From: Lachnospiraceae bacterium UBA7196
Lineage (GTDB): Bacteria; Bacillota; Clostridia; Lachnospirales; Lachnospiraceae
Direction: 5' to 3'
DNA length: 64,000 nt
Assembly: GCA_002490835.1 (NCBI GenBank)
Contig: DKUU01000007.1
Location: 1 to 64,000, forward strand
Shown here: piece after piece, positions 1 through 7,247 of the stretch
Position numbering within the stretch: the stretch's first letter is position 1
Layout of the letters: every line of letters starts with the position of its first letter
Translations under genes and position numbers: made by a program
Notes under the pieces: generated by a model
The model's database searches: none
Told to the model about the DNA's origin: nothing
What the model saw: only the letters and a program-made list of their open reading frames with translations

Positions 1-13
1 ATAGGGCAGAACA

Positions 14-36
14 AACCACCGGCTTAGCCGGTGGTT
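14..36. repeat. Perfect 10-bp hairpin beyond the MBL remnant
   Basis: AACCACCGGC at 14-23 pairs with GCCGGTGGTT at 27-36 around a TTA loop. It lies just past the stop of the minus-strand remnant, so it could be that gene's terminator, but the following T-run is weak. A mobile-element end hairpin is an alternative. Confidence 0.45.
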
Positions 37-66
37 ATGATTACTCTTTTAAAATGCATATTCCAA

Positions 67-387
67 TTAAAATACAGTTATCTGGTAGTCAAAAGCCTGC
101 CTTTCGTTTACTAGGGTAAATCTTCTTAACATGCATAGAACATCTCCACTCGGATGCCCGAATTTATTCGTTATACCATAGGACAGAACCGTAGTAATCG
201 CAGGCAGTCGGCTGAAGTAGTTTATATTGCAGTTATTTTTTGCACCGTGGTGCGGAAATTGTATAACCAGATACCCGTGTTCATCCGGATCATTGGGAAG
301 TATTTGAAAACTCTCGTTTTTCTTTAGTTCTATATCACCTGTCAATACTGAGTTGTATGCAATTGACCTGCAATTGACCTTTTTTAA
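67..387 (-). pseudogene. C-terminal remnant of a metallo-beta-lactamase-fold (ComEC-like) hydrolase
   Basis: The frame reads SVLTGDIEL, then VIQFPHHGAKNN and SYGITNKFGHPSGDVL. These are the last conserved blocks of MBL-fold hydrolases of the ComEC C-terminal type (LTGD, PHHGS, HPS). The metal-binding HxHxDH half is missing: reading upstream, the frame meets a stop at 388-390. About 105 codons remain of a family usually above 250 residues. I read it as a 5'-deleted gene; a short TTG-started ORF from 345 exists but would lack the active site. It abuts the AT-rich agr region, consistent with a recombination boundary. Confidence 0.65.
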
Positions 388-394
388 TTATATG

Positions 395-424
395 GTTGTA
401 CATCGGAACAAAAAGTTGTACATT
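395..424 (+). promoter_or_regulatory. 20-bp-period direct repeat, probable LytTR-regulator site upstream of agrD
   Basis: GTTGTACAT occurs at 395-403 and again at 415-423, exactly 20 bp apart, with ACAAAAA following each copy. AgrA-type LytTR regulators bind pairs of about 9-bp repeats roughly two helical turns apart, just upstream of -35. The second copy ends 13 nt before the -35. The core GTACATC / GTACATT matches the GAACGTC / GAACATC cores at 4334 and 4354 upstream of the LytTR gene (consensus GWACRTY). Confidence 0.65.
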
Positions 425-436
425 GCACAAAAACTA

Positions 437-464
437 TTGATTAAACAATCAAGTAAGATAAAAT
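437..464 (+). promoter_or_regulatory. Predicted agrDB promoter
   Basis: TTGATT (437-442) and TAAAAT (459-464) are separated by 16 nt. The -35 is part of a small inverted repeat, TTGATT-AAAC-AATCAA. The weak hexamers fit an activator-dependent promoter. Confidence 0.5.
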
Positions 465-503
465 AATAATGGTATTTGTAAATTTTTAAGGAGGTAGATT
501 TAT

Positions 504-644
504 ATGAAGAAAGGCTTATCACAGTTATTTGTCCGTATTTTGGATAAAAATATTCGGAAAGAGGCAGATAGTGCCTGTTTAGGATTCGGCTATCAGCCAT
601 ATATGCCAGAAGCTGCCAAAAAGTTCAGAAGAAAGAAGAAATAG
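504..644 (+). CDS. agrD: AgrD-like cyclic lactone autoinducer peptide precursor
   Basis: This 46-residue ORF has a perfect AAGGAGG at 488-494, nine bases before the ATG. The precursor has a short amphipathic N-terminal part, then Cys25 followed by LGFG, then YQPYMPEAAKKF and a basic tail RRKKK. AgrD families in clostridia show a Cys starting a five-residue thiolactone ring followed by a conserved Y(E/Q)PxxP recognition tail. By that rule the ring would be C-L-G-F-G (residues 25-29), cut by AgrB after Gly29 (inference). The stop overlaps the GTG start of agrB, so the two are translationally coupled. Gene order D-B is the reverse of the staphylococcal B-D. Confidence 0.9.
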   Translation: MKKGLSQLFVRILDKNIRKEADSACLGFGYQPYMPEAAKKFRRKKK

Positions 645-1225
645 TGAAGAATGTAAATGAAATATTAATTGAAAAAATAATAGAAAATTTAATAGAAAAT
701 AATTCAATAGATGCTGCAGATGTTGATGTATACAAGTTCGGTGTTGAAACAACATTGTTAAAAGCTTTGCATTATACATCCTATTTCGTAATAGCGTTAT
801 GTATGAATAAATTTCTTGAGTTTGCCATTATTTTTTCTGTGTTTTACATATTTCGGCGCAATACAGGTGGTTTCCATGCGAAAACAAGGCTTGGATGCTA
901 CCTGTTTTCCTGCACCGTTATTTTTTTATCTCTTTTTGCAACAGATTTAAACTTCAACTGGTGGATTGCGGCAATAATCTCCATTCTTGACCTAATCATA
1001 TTACTAATCCTGTCGCCGGTACAGAATAGCAACAGAAATTTGGATACAGAAGAAATAAAATATTTTAGACATAGGCTCAGGACATTATCAGTGATTTTTT
1101 CTGTGGTATATATCGCAACGCTTGGACTAAGGGGCGGGTTCCTTATTACATTGTATACAATCGGGGTAACTCTGGATGCTTTTTTGACTATTATGGGGAA
1201 ATTGCAACTTATAAAGCAATCCTGA
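644..1225 (+). CDS. agrB: AgrB accessory gene regulator peptidase/exporter
   Basis: This 193-residue polytopic membrane protein is of AgrB length. The signature RRNTGGFHAKTRLGC carries His78 and Cys85 with the seven-residue spacing of the catalytic pair in AgrB cysteine endopeptidases. Several hydrophobic segments follow. AgrB removes the AgrD C-terminal tail and catalyses thiolactone closure at the membrane. The GTG start overlaps the last base of the agrD stop. No agrC/agrA follows directly; the nearest candidates are the LytTR/GHKL pair at 4453-6557. The gene is clearly richer in A and T than genes downstream, suggesting acquisition. Confidence 0.93.
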   Translation: MKNVNEILIEKIIENLIENNSIDAADVDVYKFGVETTLLKALHYTSYFVIALCMNKFLEFAIIFSVFYIFRRNTGGFHAKTRLGCYLFSCTVIFLSLFATDLNFNWWIAAIISILDLIILLILSPVQNSNRNLDTEEIKYFRHRLRTLSVIFSVVYIATLGLRGGFLITLYTIGVTLDAFLTIMGKLQLIKQS

Positions 1226-1415
1226 ATACCATTTTAACCAGTTATTACAAGAAAAAGGTGTTTTACAACATAACTGCTTTAGAAATAATGGCCGCAAACC
1301 GAAATAAAAATTGATGGATGAATCAAGTCTTAGAATGAAAGCCGAAAAAGTGTCGGCAAAGTATGAAAAGAAGCAGGAGAGATAAGTATATCAGGCGGAA
1401 AGGCGGGCAGCATTT
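1226..1415 (+). other. AT-rich intergenic stretch with a 23-codon ORF
   Basis: The only thing visible is a 23-residue frame at 1314-1385 beginning MDESSLRMKAEKVSAKYEKK. It is lysine/glutamate rich and has no convincing ribosome site. It looks like a gene remnant rather than a functional peptide. Confidence 0.3.
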
Positions 1416-2027
1416 ATGAATATTTCATGGGATCAGACCAGCGGCATTCTGCGGCGAATGAATTCCGCGGGCATGTTAAAGAGTACGCAGGACAGACTGG
1501 AGCGGCAGGAACAGACGCAGAAGCAGGTGGATTTTTTTGAGAAGCAGAAAGAGAATCTCAAGAATGTGACCTGCGGGAGCGTGGAGGAGATTGCCGAGAA
1601 ACTGAAAATGTTCCAGTCCTACGAGGATCAGATCGCGGCGGTAAAGGCGGCTTATAATCAGGAGCAGATGTTCCACATTTTGGATGAGTCCACAGAGCGC
1701 GGAGAGAAGATTGCGGAGGCAGTCGAAGATATGGAGCCCAAGACTCCCGAAGAACGTTTGGAAGAGATGGCAGAGGAAGCGCTCAGCATCGAGGACGGCG
1801 GCGAACTCGAGGAGGCTATGGAAGAACTCGAAGAGGTTGTCGAGGAACTGACCGAAGAAGTGACGGAAGAGATGACCGAAGAGCTTGCGGAGGCGCTGCC
1901 TGAGAATGCGGAATTGTCCGCGGAGGAGGTTGCGGAAGCGGCCGCTGCGGCAAAGGCAGCAGAGAAAGAAGCGGCAGGGGCAGCGGGAATCCCTAAGGGC
2001 TATCAGCCGTTTGATGTGAGATTGTAG
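1416..2027 (+). CDS. Acidic coiled-coil protein of unknown function
   Basis: The protein has 203 residues, no signal peptide and no membrane segment. Residues 1-40 (starting MNISWDQTSGILRRMNSAGM) look the most conserved. Residues 25-100 are charged and helical. Residues 105-165 are a run of Glu-rich EEL/EEV/TEE repeats predicted to form a very acidic coiled coil. The C-terminus is Ala/Glu-rich and ends GIPKGYQPFDVRL. I do not recognise a family with a known role. A terminator hairpin follows at once (2034-2072), so it is probably a single-gene unit. It lies between agrDB and the presumed agr kinase operon, but nothing in the sequence ties it to signalling. Confidence 0.6.
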   Translation: MNISWDQTSGILRRMNSAGMLKSTQDRLERQEQTQKQVDFFEKQKENLKNVTCGSVEEIAEKLKMFQSYEDQIAAVKAAYNQEQMFHILDESTERGEKIAEAVEDMEPKTPEERLEEMAEEALSIEDGGELEEAMEELEEVVEELTEEVTEEMTEELAEALPENAELSAEEVAEAAAAAKAAEKEAAGAAGIPKGYQPFDVRL

Positions 2028-2033
2028 AAAAGA

Positions 2034-2072
2034 GGGATTGTCTGACGTTTCGGCGTGGACAGTCCCTTTTTT
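2034..2072 (+). terminator. Intrinsic terminator after the acidic protein gene
   Basis: GGGATTGTC (2034-2042) pairs with GACAGTCCC (2058-2066), with one G-U, and is followed by six T. Confidence 0.8.
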
Positions 2073-2107
2073 AAAGGTATTTTATTTGAAAGGGAAGTTT
2101 TGAAGCA

Positions 2108-2863
2108 ATGGGGACGGCGGGAATGAGAAAATGGTTGGCGGCATTTATTCCAAAGTATGCAAGTAATCGTGTCTTGCTTACAGGATACCGTTTTTTGACA
2201 ATACTTGGCGTGCCACGGTTTGTGAGGAGGAATCATTTCCGGGAAAACTGCGAACAGTTAAAAGAAACTAACTGGAATTTCTGGCATGAAAAAGATGCGT
2301 TGATAGAGAATCAGAGCGAGTGGGGAAGAATTCGCTTTGGCGTAGGGCGGCGCCTGAGTATGCGCTATGCCGGCTGTGAGATCATCGCCACATATAATGC
2401 GCGCAAGGCTCTGGGAGACAGTGTGTCGAGAGACAATATGGCGGAAGTGATCGATAGCTTTGAAGCGCGGGGCGCAGCACTCTGGGGAATGTTTGGTGTA
2501 GCTCCCACGATGATTGCGGCGTATTTTAGAAAGAACGGTTTTGCGGTGCAGACAGCCGACGGCGCGGACGAGGCGGCGGTGGAAAGGATTGCCCAAAACC
2601 ACAAGGTCATGATTGCGACGGCTTACAATGACAAAAACGATATTATGGCGCAGATTCATACGGTCTGCATTACCAAACGCACAGACAGAGGGTTTGTGCT
2701 TCATAATGCTTACCACAGGGATAAGAGCGGGCAGTACAGTGCAAGCCCTCCTTATACGACCGTGCAGGAAGCGGTGGGGCATATTTCTCAGCGGGAAGCA
2801 AAACTGATCTATCTGATCGGGGTTAAACGAGGAGGAGAAACCTTATGTAATTACCCTTCCTAA
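2108..2863 (+). CDS. C39-like (papain-fold) cysteine-peptidase-type protein
   Basis: This 251-residue protein has, in order, YAGCEIIATYNA (Cys90), a WGMFGVAPTMIAAYFRKNGF block near 126-145, QIHTVCITK (His184) and FVLHNAY (Asn200). A Cys start-of-helix, His on a strand, then Asn/Asp is the order of catalytic residues in C39-like papain-fold domains, so the fold call is reasonable; peptidase activity is not shown. There is no signal peptide and no ABC transporter domain, so a cytoplasmic stand-alone domain is likely. An AGGGAAG box precedes the ATG at 2108; an in-frame ATG at 2123 is an alternative start. Its stop overlaps the convergent HD-GYP stop. Confidence 0.6.
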   Translation: MGTAGMRKWLAAFIPKYASNRVLLTGYRFLTILGVPRFVRRNHFRENCEQLKETNWNFWHEKDALIENQSEWGRIRFGVGRRLSMRYAGCEIIATYNARKALGDSVSRDNMAEVIDSFEARGAALWGMFGVAPTMIAAYFRKNGFAVQTADGADEAAVERIAQNHKVMIATAYNDKNDIMAQIHTVCITKRTDRGFVLHNAYHRDKSGQYSASPPYTTVQEAVGHISQREAKLIYLIGVKRGGETLCNYPS

Positions 2864-4212
2864 TGTTCGCACATCTGATAATTCACATCTTCTTCCATCA
2901 TCTGCAGCATGATATCCGCGCACGCCGGATGAAACTGTGTGCCTCTCCCTTTTAGGATTTCTTCACGGACTACCTGCTTCGGCAGGATATCACGGTAGCT
3001 TCGTTTGGAGGTCATGGCGTCGTAGGCATCCGCTATACCGATGATCATGGCCGGGAAGGGAATATCCTCCCCTTTTGCTTTGCAAGGGTAGCCGGTTCCG
3101 TCATATTTTTCATGGTGATATTTTGCGCCGACCGATATTTCAGGAAATTCCGATATGGTTGTGAGAATTTCCTCACCGATTTCCGGATGTCTGCATATTT
3201 CCCGATATTCCTCATCGGTCAGTTTACCTGCCTTGTTGATGATGGCGTCCGGGATGCCGATTTTTCCGATATCATGCAAAAGCCCCATGTGATAAATATC
3301 CTGTTGCTCATTTTCGGACATGCCCATTCTTGCGGCAATTTCCTTCGCATATGCCGCGACTCTTTCGGAATGTCCGTTTGTGTAGGTATCCTTGGCATCG
3401 ATTGTCTTAGCGAGCGTGAGGATGATCTGGTCCGAAAGCCGTTCCACTTTTTCTTTTCTGGTCTCAGCCTCCAGCGTCCGTTTTTTTACCGTTATCTCCA
3501 AATTTTTTCGCAGGTCGTTGAGCTCGGCAAGGGTTTTCATCAGCAGACGGTAATCCGGCGTCTCCATCGAAAACAGAATGATCAAAAGCGCGACGGAGGG
3601 CGTAAACACACTCAGCAGGATATCAGGGAAAAACAGCATCTGCAAAACCGGCCCCAGAATGCAGGTAATCAGGTAGATGCTGATGGAAAATTTTTGCCGT
3701 ATATTAAAATAACTATGGTTTTTGATTAGTACGCCGGCTGTAAATATTACATAATAGATTGGGATCAGGTAGACAAGCAGATACAGATTTCCGTGTATGT
3801 AGTTTCCTTTTTCATTGAAATAAAACAGAAATCTTGTCGGTATATTCATACAGAGAAGGAGCAGGAGGAACAGATACAGGATTTTATTGGCTTGGATGTT
3901 TCTCGATCTGTGCGCGTTATGTCCGACATAACTTTCCACATAGCGCAGCAGGGCATATCCAAGGGTGGATGTCAAAGCAAAGTAGATCGTATTGACAAGC
4001 GTATTGAGCATCGTCGGGATCACGCTGCCGTAACTTATGGTTATGGCTGTGGTAATATCCATGGTTTCCGTGGCCAGAACGCATAAAACAAGGGTTTTAA
4101 ATTTCTTGTTGACCTCTGACTGATCGGAATAGAAGATACATAGCGCGGCATAGATGACAAGAACATAGATTGTGCCGGCCACCTCATAATTGATATTGTA
4201 GATCAGATTCAT
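2860..4212 (-). CDS. Membrane HD-GYP cyclic-di-GMP phosphodiesterase
   Basis: The protein has 450 residues. Residues 10-215 contain about seven hydrophobic segments forming an N-terminal membrane sensor; residues 225-262 are a charged coiled-coil linker. From 265 on lies a full HD-GYP domain with His313-Asp314 in LLHDIGKIGIPD, the second His block KYHHEKYDG and the GTGYP signature at 372-376. HD-GYP proteins hydrolyse c-di-GMP to GMP or pGpG with a metal pair, and all expected ligands appear present. It is convergent with the C39-like gene (stops overlap) and divergent from the LytTR/GHKL operon, sharing a 240-bp upstream region. A GGAGG lies about 12 bases before the ATG. Confidence 0.9.
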   Translation of the reverse strand: MNLIYNINYEVAGTIYVLVIYAALCIFYSDQSEVNKKFKTLVLCVLATETMDITTAITISYGSVIPTMLNTLVNTIYFALTSTLGYALLRYVESYVGHNAHRSRNIQANKILYLFLLLLLCMNIPTRFLFYFNEKGNYIHGNLYLLVYLIPIYYVIFTAGVLIKNHSYFNIRQKFSISIYLITCILGPVLQMLFFPDILLSVFTPSVALLIILFSMETPDYRLLMKTLAELNDLRKNLEITVKKRTLEAETRKEKVERLSDQIILTLAKTIDAKDTYTNGHSERVAAYAKEIAARMGMSENEQQDIYHMGLLHDIGKIGIPDAIINKAGKLTDEEYREICRHPEIGEEILTTISEFPEISVGAKYHHEKYDGTGYPCKAKGEDIPFPAMIIGIADAYDAMTSKRSYRDILPKQVVREEILKGRGTQFHPACADIMLQMMEEDVNYQMCEH

Positions 4213-4327
4213 GCTCCTTAATCCTCCGTGTAGCGCTTATTTGTTGTTGAGGGTTTTCTATGCACGGACCGTTTTCCATGCGTGTTCGTGTTATTATATG
4301 AAAGGATAGGTTTGAAAACAAGGCTTT

Positions 4328-4391
4328 TGGCAGGAACGTCAATTTTCTGGCAAGAACATCATAGGGTTTGGGGGCTTTTTTATGATATAAT
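4328..4391 (+). promoter_or_regulatory. 20-bp-period repeat and promoter of the LytTR/GHKL operon
   Basis: TGGCAGGAACGTCA (4328-4341) and TGGCAAGAACATCA (4348-4361) are direct repeats with two mismatches and a 20-bp period. A TATAAT follows at 4386-4391 with no good -35, as expected for an activated promoter. The repeat period and the GWACRTY core are shared with the agrD upstream site. Confidence 0.6.
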
Positions 4392-4452
4392 TTTCTGTAT
4401 CATGGTATCTTTATCCTATAAAGAATCATAACAGTCTGAGGAGGAAGCGGTT

Positions 4453-5238
4453 TTGAAGATCGCGTTGGTGGATGACGTGCAGGAGAGTTTGGCGGAAATA
4501 GACCGGCTCTGTAAACGTTTTGGGGAGAGCAGAGGCTGTCTCGTGGAGACGGTTTCTTTTCAAAGTGGCGAGGCGTTCCTTGCGGCTTTTGATGACGGCG
4601 GTTTTGACTTTGTGTTCATGGATGTTTATATGGAGGGCATGGACGGGGTTGCCGCCGCGTTTCAGATGCGCAGGCTGGATAACGGATGCCTGCTTGTCTT
4701 TCTGACTTCCAGTACGGAGTTTATGCCGGAAGCCTTTTCCTGTCATGCCTTTGAATATGTCACCAAGCCCTTTTCCCAAGAGCGCATTTTTGCCATACTC
4801 TCTGATGCCGTGAAGATGCTTCCGCAGCATCAAAACTATATGGAACTTGCGGTCGATCGCAGGAATGTGCGCATATTTCATGACGATATTGCCTTTGCGG
4901 TCACGGACGCGCATTATCTGGACATTACGCTTGTGGGAGGAGAGAGGCTCAGGAGCCGTATGACGATGCCGGAATTTTTGGGAAAGGCGGAAGGCGATGG
5001 TCGTTTCATCCTGATCAACAAGGGAATCGTGGTAAATGCCGAACGAATCCTTGCGTTTGAAAAAGGCGCCTGCATCATGGAGAGCGGTGCAAGATTCCCG
5101 GTGCGCGTGCGTGACAGCGCTAAAGTCGAGCAGATGGTCAGAGACTATCATTTTGAAAAGATACGCAGGCGACAGGCTGATTTTGCCGGGCGCTTAGCGA
5201 AGCCGCACGCGGATGGATATTCAGGGAGGGAAAACTGA
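4453..5238 (+). CDS. LytTR-family response regulator (AgrA-like)
   Basis: This is a 261-residue two-domain regulator. Receiver residues 1-120: acidic pair Asp8-Asp9, phospho-acceptor Asp57 in FMDVYMEGMDG, Lys105 in TKPF. Residues about 130-235 fit a LytTR DNA-binding domain (YMELAVDRRNVRIFHDDIAF onward), the fold used by AgrA, ComE and PlnC to bind direct repeats. The start is TTG with AGGAGG a few bases upstream. The kinase gene follows after 2 nt, forming an operon. A 20-bp direct repeat precedes the promoter, so autoregulation is likely. Partner of the GHKL kinase and candidate regulator of agrDB 3.9 kb upstream (inference). Confidence 0.9.
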   Translation: MKIALVDDVQESLAEIDRLCKRFGESRGCLVETVSFQSGEAFLAAFDDGGFDFVFMDVYMEGMDGVAAAFQMRRLDNGCLLVFLTSSTEFMPEAFSCHAFEYVTKPFSQERIFAILSDAVKMLPQHQNYMELAVDRRNVRIFHDDIAFAVTDAHYLDITLVGGERLRSRMTMPEFLGKAEGDGRFILINKGIVVNAERILAFEKGACIMESGARFPVRVRDSAKVEQMVRDYHFEKIRRRQADFAGRLAKPHADGYSGREN

Positions 5239-5240
5239 TC

Positions 5241-6557
5241 ATGGACATGGATAAATTGTTAGCGGAACTGCCGCAGTTTTTGATCCTTTTTCCAGCTGTC
5301 GCATCCTGCTATCTGACGGTAAAGAACCGTATGAAGTATTCTCCTGCAAAGACTGCAGCCCTGTGCATGGCGGTGATTCTTTCTTACGCTTTTGCCGGGG
5401 CTCTCATCAGCGCGCTCTTTTCGATAGATGAGAGTGTGATCCTGCTTGCGTTTCCTGTGCTGTTCTTTTTCCTGTACCGCCGCACGGTCGATGTGGATCT
5501 GTCCTGTGCGTTGTCTGTTTATACGGGAGTCTGTGCAATTGAAACCTTTCCCGTGCAGTTTGGTTATGCCTTTGACGCTGCGCTTCATCCGTCGTCAGGA
5601 GCGGCAGCGCTTTCCACGGAGGCCGCGTTCTTTCGATTGGGCTTGTCCCTCTTGATGCTGGCAGCATTTGCTTATCCCGCCACGCGTCATTTCCAGATAG
5701 CGGTAGATAAGCTTTCTTTTCCGACATTCTGGTATTCCACAGTGCCTTTGTTTTTGGTGTTTTACATGATCAATATCATTGCCGTCCCGCGGTCCTACAG
5801 TACTTTGCAGGCGGGACGGATGCTGTGGATTTTCCCCGTGTTTGAGGCAGGCATGTTTGTTGTGCTGGTGGCAATCTACGTGTTTTTTTACAGAACTGTG
5901 ATCGTCATATTGGAACGTTCGGAATTGCAAGAGCGCACCAGACTGCTTGAGATGCAGGCGCGCCGATATCAGGCCCTGCAGGATCATATGCGGCAGACTG
6001 CAAGAATGCGTCATGATTTCCGTCATTCTGTCTGTCTGCTTGCCTCTCTTGCGGAAAAGGGTGACATGGACAGTATTCGTGAGCACCTTGCGGAATATGA
6101 GATCAGTCTGGCGGAACATACGCCGGCGGATTACTGCGAAAATGCCGCTTTGAATGCCCTGTTTGACTACTATCATGAGATGGCGGATGCAGAGGGGATC
6201 CGCACGGACTGGCATATCGAGCTGCCAAAACCGCTTCCTTTTTCTGAACCGGATCTTGCGGCACTGTTCGGAAACCTTATGGAGAATGCAGTCGCGGGAT
6301 GTTGTACCGTTTCTGAGAAAACGCGGTACTTCTGCCTGACTACAGAGGTTCGGCATGAGAACAGACTTTATATTGTCTCCACCAACAGTTTTGACGGGAA
6401 GGTCAAAAGAGGCAGGGAAGGATATCTTTCTACCAAGCGCAGCGGGCGGGGCGTCGGGCTTGCCTCTATTGCGGCTGTTTCGGAAAAATACGGAGGCTGT
6501 GCGAAAGCCTCCAACAGCGATATGGAATTTTTCGTGGATGTGGTGTTGAAGATATAA
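5241..6557 (+). CDS. GHKL sensor histidine kinase (AgrC-like)
   Basis: The protein has 438 residues. The N-terminal 220 residues contain six or so membrane segments, the layout of peptide-sensing AgrC/ComD kinases. A coiled coil at 225-250 leads to RMRHDFRHSV with phospho-acceptor His258. The ATPase part has the N-box LFGNLMENAVAGC and the glycine box GRGVGLASIAAV, ending at the typical GHKL C-terminus. It would autophosphorylate and transfer to Asp57 of the upstream regulator. In Lachnospiraceae-type genomes such kinases often sense cyclic peptides; with agrDB nearby, the AgrD product is the obvious candidate ligand (inference). Confidence 0.9.
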   Translation: MDMDKLLAELPQFLILFPAVASCYLTVKNRMKYSPAKTAALCMAVILSYAFAGALISALFSIDESVILLAFPVLFFFLYRRTVDVDLSCALSVYTGVCAIETFPVQFGYAFDAALHPSSGAAALSTEAAFFRLGLSLLMLAAFAYPATRHFQIAVDKLSFPTFWYSTVPLFLVFYMINIIAVPRSYSTLQAGRMLWIFPVFEAGMFVVLVAIYVFFYRTVIVILERSELQERTRLLEMQARRYQALQDHMRQTARMRHDFRHSVCLLASLAEKGDMDSIREHLAEYEISLAEHTPADYCENAALNALFDYYHEMADAEGIRTDWHIELPKPLPFSEPDLAALFGNLMENAVAGCCTVSEKTRYFCLTTEVRHENRLYIVSTNSFDGKVKRGREGYLSTKRSGRGVGLASIAAVSEKYGGCAKASNSDMEFFVDVVLKI

Positions 6558-6682
6558 GGGCGGCAAATTTTTTTGATGTGAAATCACGCATACCGGCATG
6601 GAGATTACAGTGATTGAAAGAAAAATGCAGTGTAAAATCCGGCAGATTCTGTTATAATGTAAAAAAAGATTGGAGGTAGGTT

Positions 6683-6871
6683 ATGTCAAAACAGCAGATG
6701 ATTGCAAATTTGATTTCTACTGCACCAGAGAATAAATTGGATATCATTCTTTCGTTTGTTGAATTTGTATTGAGAGAAAGTACAGAAATGGACAATATGC
6801 TTTTGAGTGAACCGAGTCTTTCTGTTGACTGGATGCTTGAAGAGGAGAATGCCGCATGGAAAGATTTGTAA
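6683..6871 (+). CDS. Probable antitoxin of a MazF-type pair
   Basis: This is a 62-residue acidic protein starting MSKQQMIANLISTAPENKLD and ending in an acidic helix (DWMLEEENAAWKDL) typical of the toxin-wrapping tail of small antitoxins. The next gene starts 16 nt before its stop, the usual coupled arrangement. A TATAAT lies at 6653-6658 and GGAGG before the ATG. I do not recognise a specific DNA-binding fold; the assignment rests mainly on size, order and partner. Confidence 0.75.
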   Translation: MSKQQMIANLISTAPENKLDIILSFVEFVLRESTEMDNMLLSEPSLSVDWMLEEENAAWKDL

Positions 6872-7191
6872 AAGGTGACGTTATCGTTCTTCCATTCCCT
6901 TTTACAGATTTAAGTTCCGCCAAGAGAAGACCGGCTGTTGTTTTGGCGGATATTAGAGGGGAAGATTATATTATGTTGCAAATTACCTCTAAAAATGTGA
7001 AAGACAGTTATGCGATTCCGCTCTTATCGATGGATTTTGTTTCCGGTTCTCTCAAGATGGATAGCAATATACGTCCGAATAAAATTTTTACTCTGAATCA
7101 ACAGCTTATTTTATATAAAGTTGGACATTTGCGGGAAGAAAAGATAAGGGAATGTGTCAGCAGGGTGTGTGAAATGATTCAGAATAATTAA
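6856..7191 (+). CDS. MazF/PemK-family endoribonuclease toxin
   Basis: The protein has 111 residues. The opening KGDVIVLPFPFTDLSSAKRRPAVVL is the hallmark of PemK/MazF toxins: the GDV strand, PF-FTDL loop and (K/R)RP-A-VL segment that carries the catalytic Arg. A central strand block follows and ends with the helix EEKIRECVSRVCEMIQ. MazF toxins cleave mRNA at short sequences. It overlaps the antitoxin gene by 16 nt and is followed by a bidirectional terminator. Confidence 0.92.
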   Translation: MERFVKGDVIVLPFPFTDLSSAKRRPAVVLADIRGEDYIMLQITSKNVKDSYAIPLLSMDFVSGSLKMDSNIRPNKIFTLNQQLILYKVGHLREEKIRECVSRVCEMIQNN

Positions 7192-7239
7192 AAAGACCTG
7201 CAAACTGTTGTGAAAAATGCAACAGCTTGCAGGTCTTTT
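7191..7239. terminator. Bidirectional terminator between toxin and ABC-F genes
   Basis: AAAAGACCTGCAA (7191-7203) pairs perfectly with TTGCAGGTCTTTT (7227-7239), with an inner CTGTTG/CAACAG stem. The A-run and T-run serve both converging genes. Confidence 0.85.
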
Positions 7240-7247
7240 CTGTTCCG

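Noticed and set aside
1740..1900. Apparent tandem repeat in the Glu-rich coding region
   Set aside because: The repetition comes from GAA/GAG-rich codons of an acidic coiled coil, not a true DNA repeat.
5595..6599. 334-codon open frame on the minus strand
   Set aside because: It lies wholly opposite the GHKL kinase, has no ribosome site, and its translation is rich in Arg/His/Cys as expected for a shadow frame.
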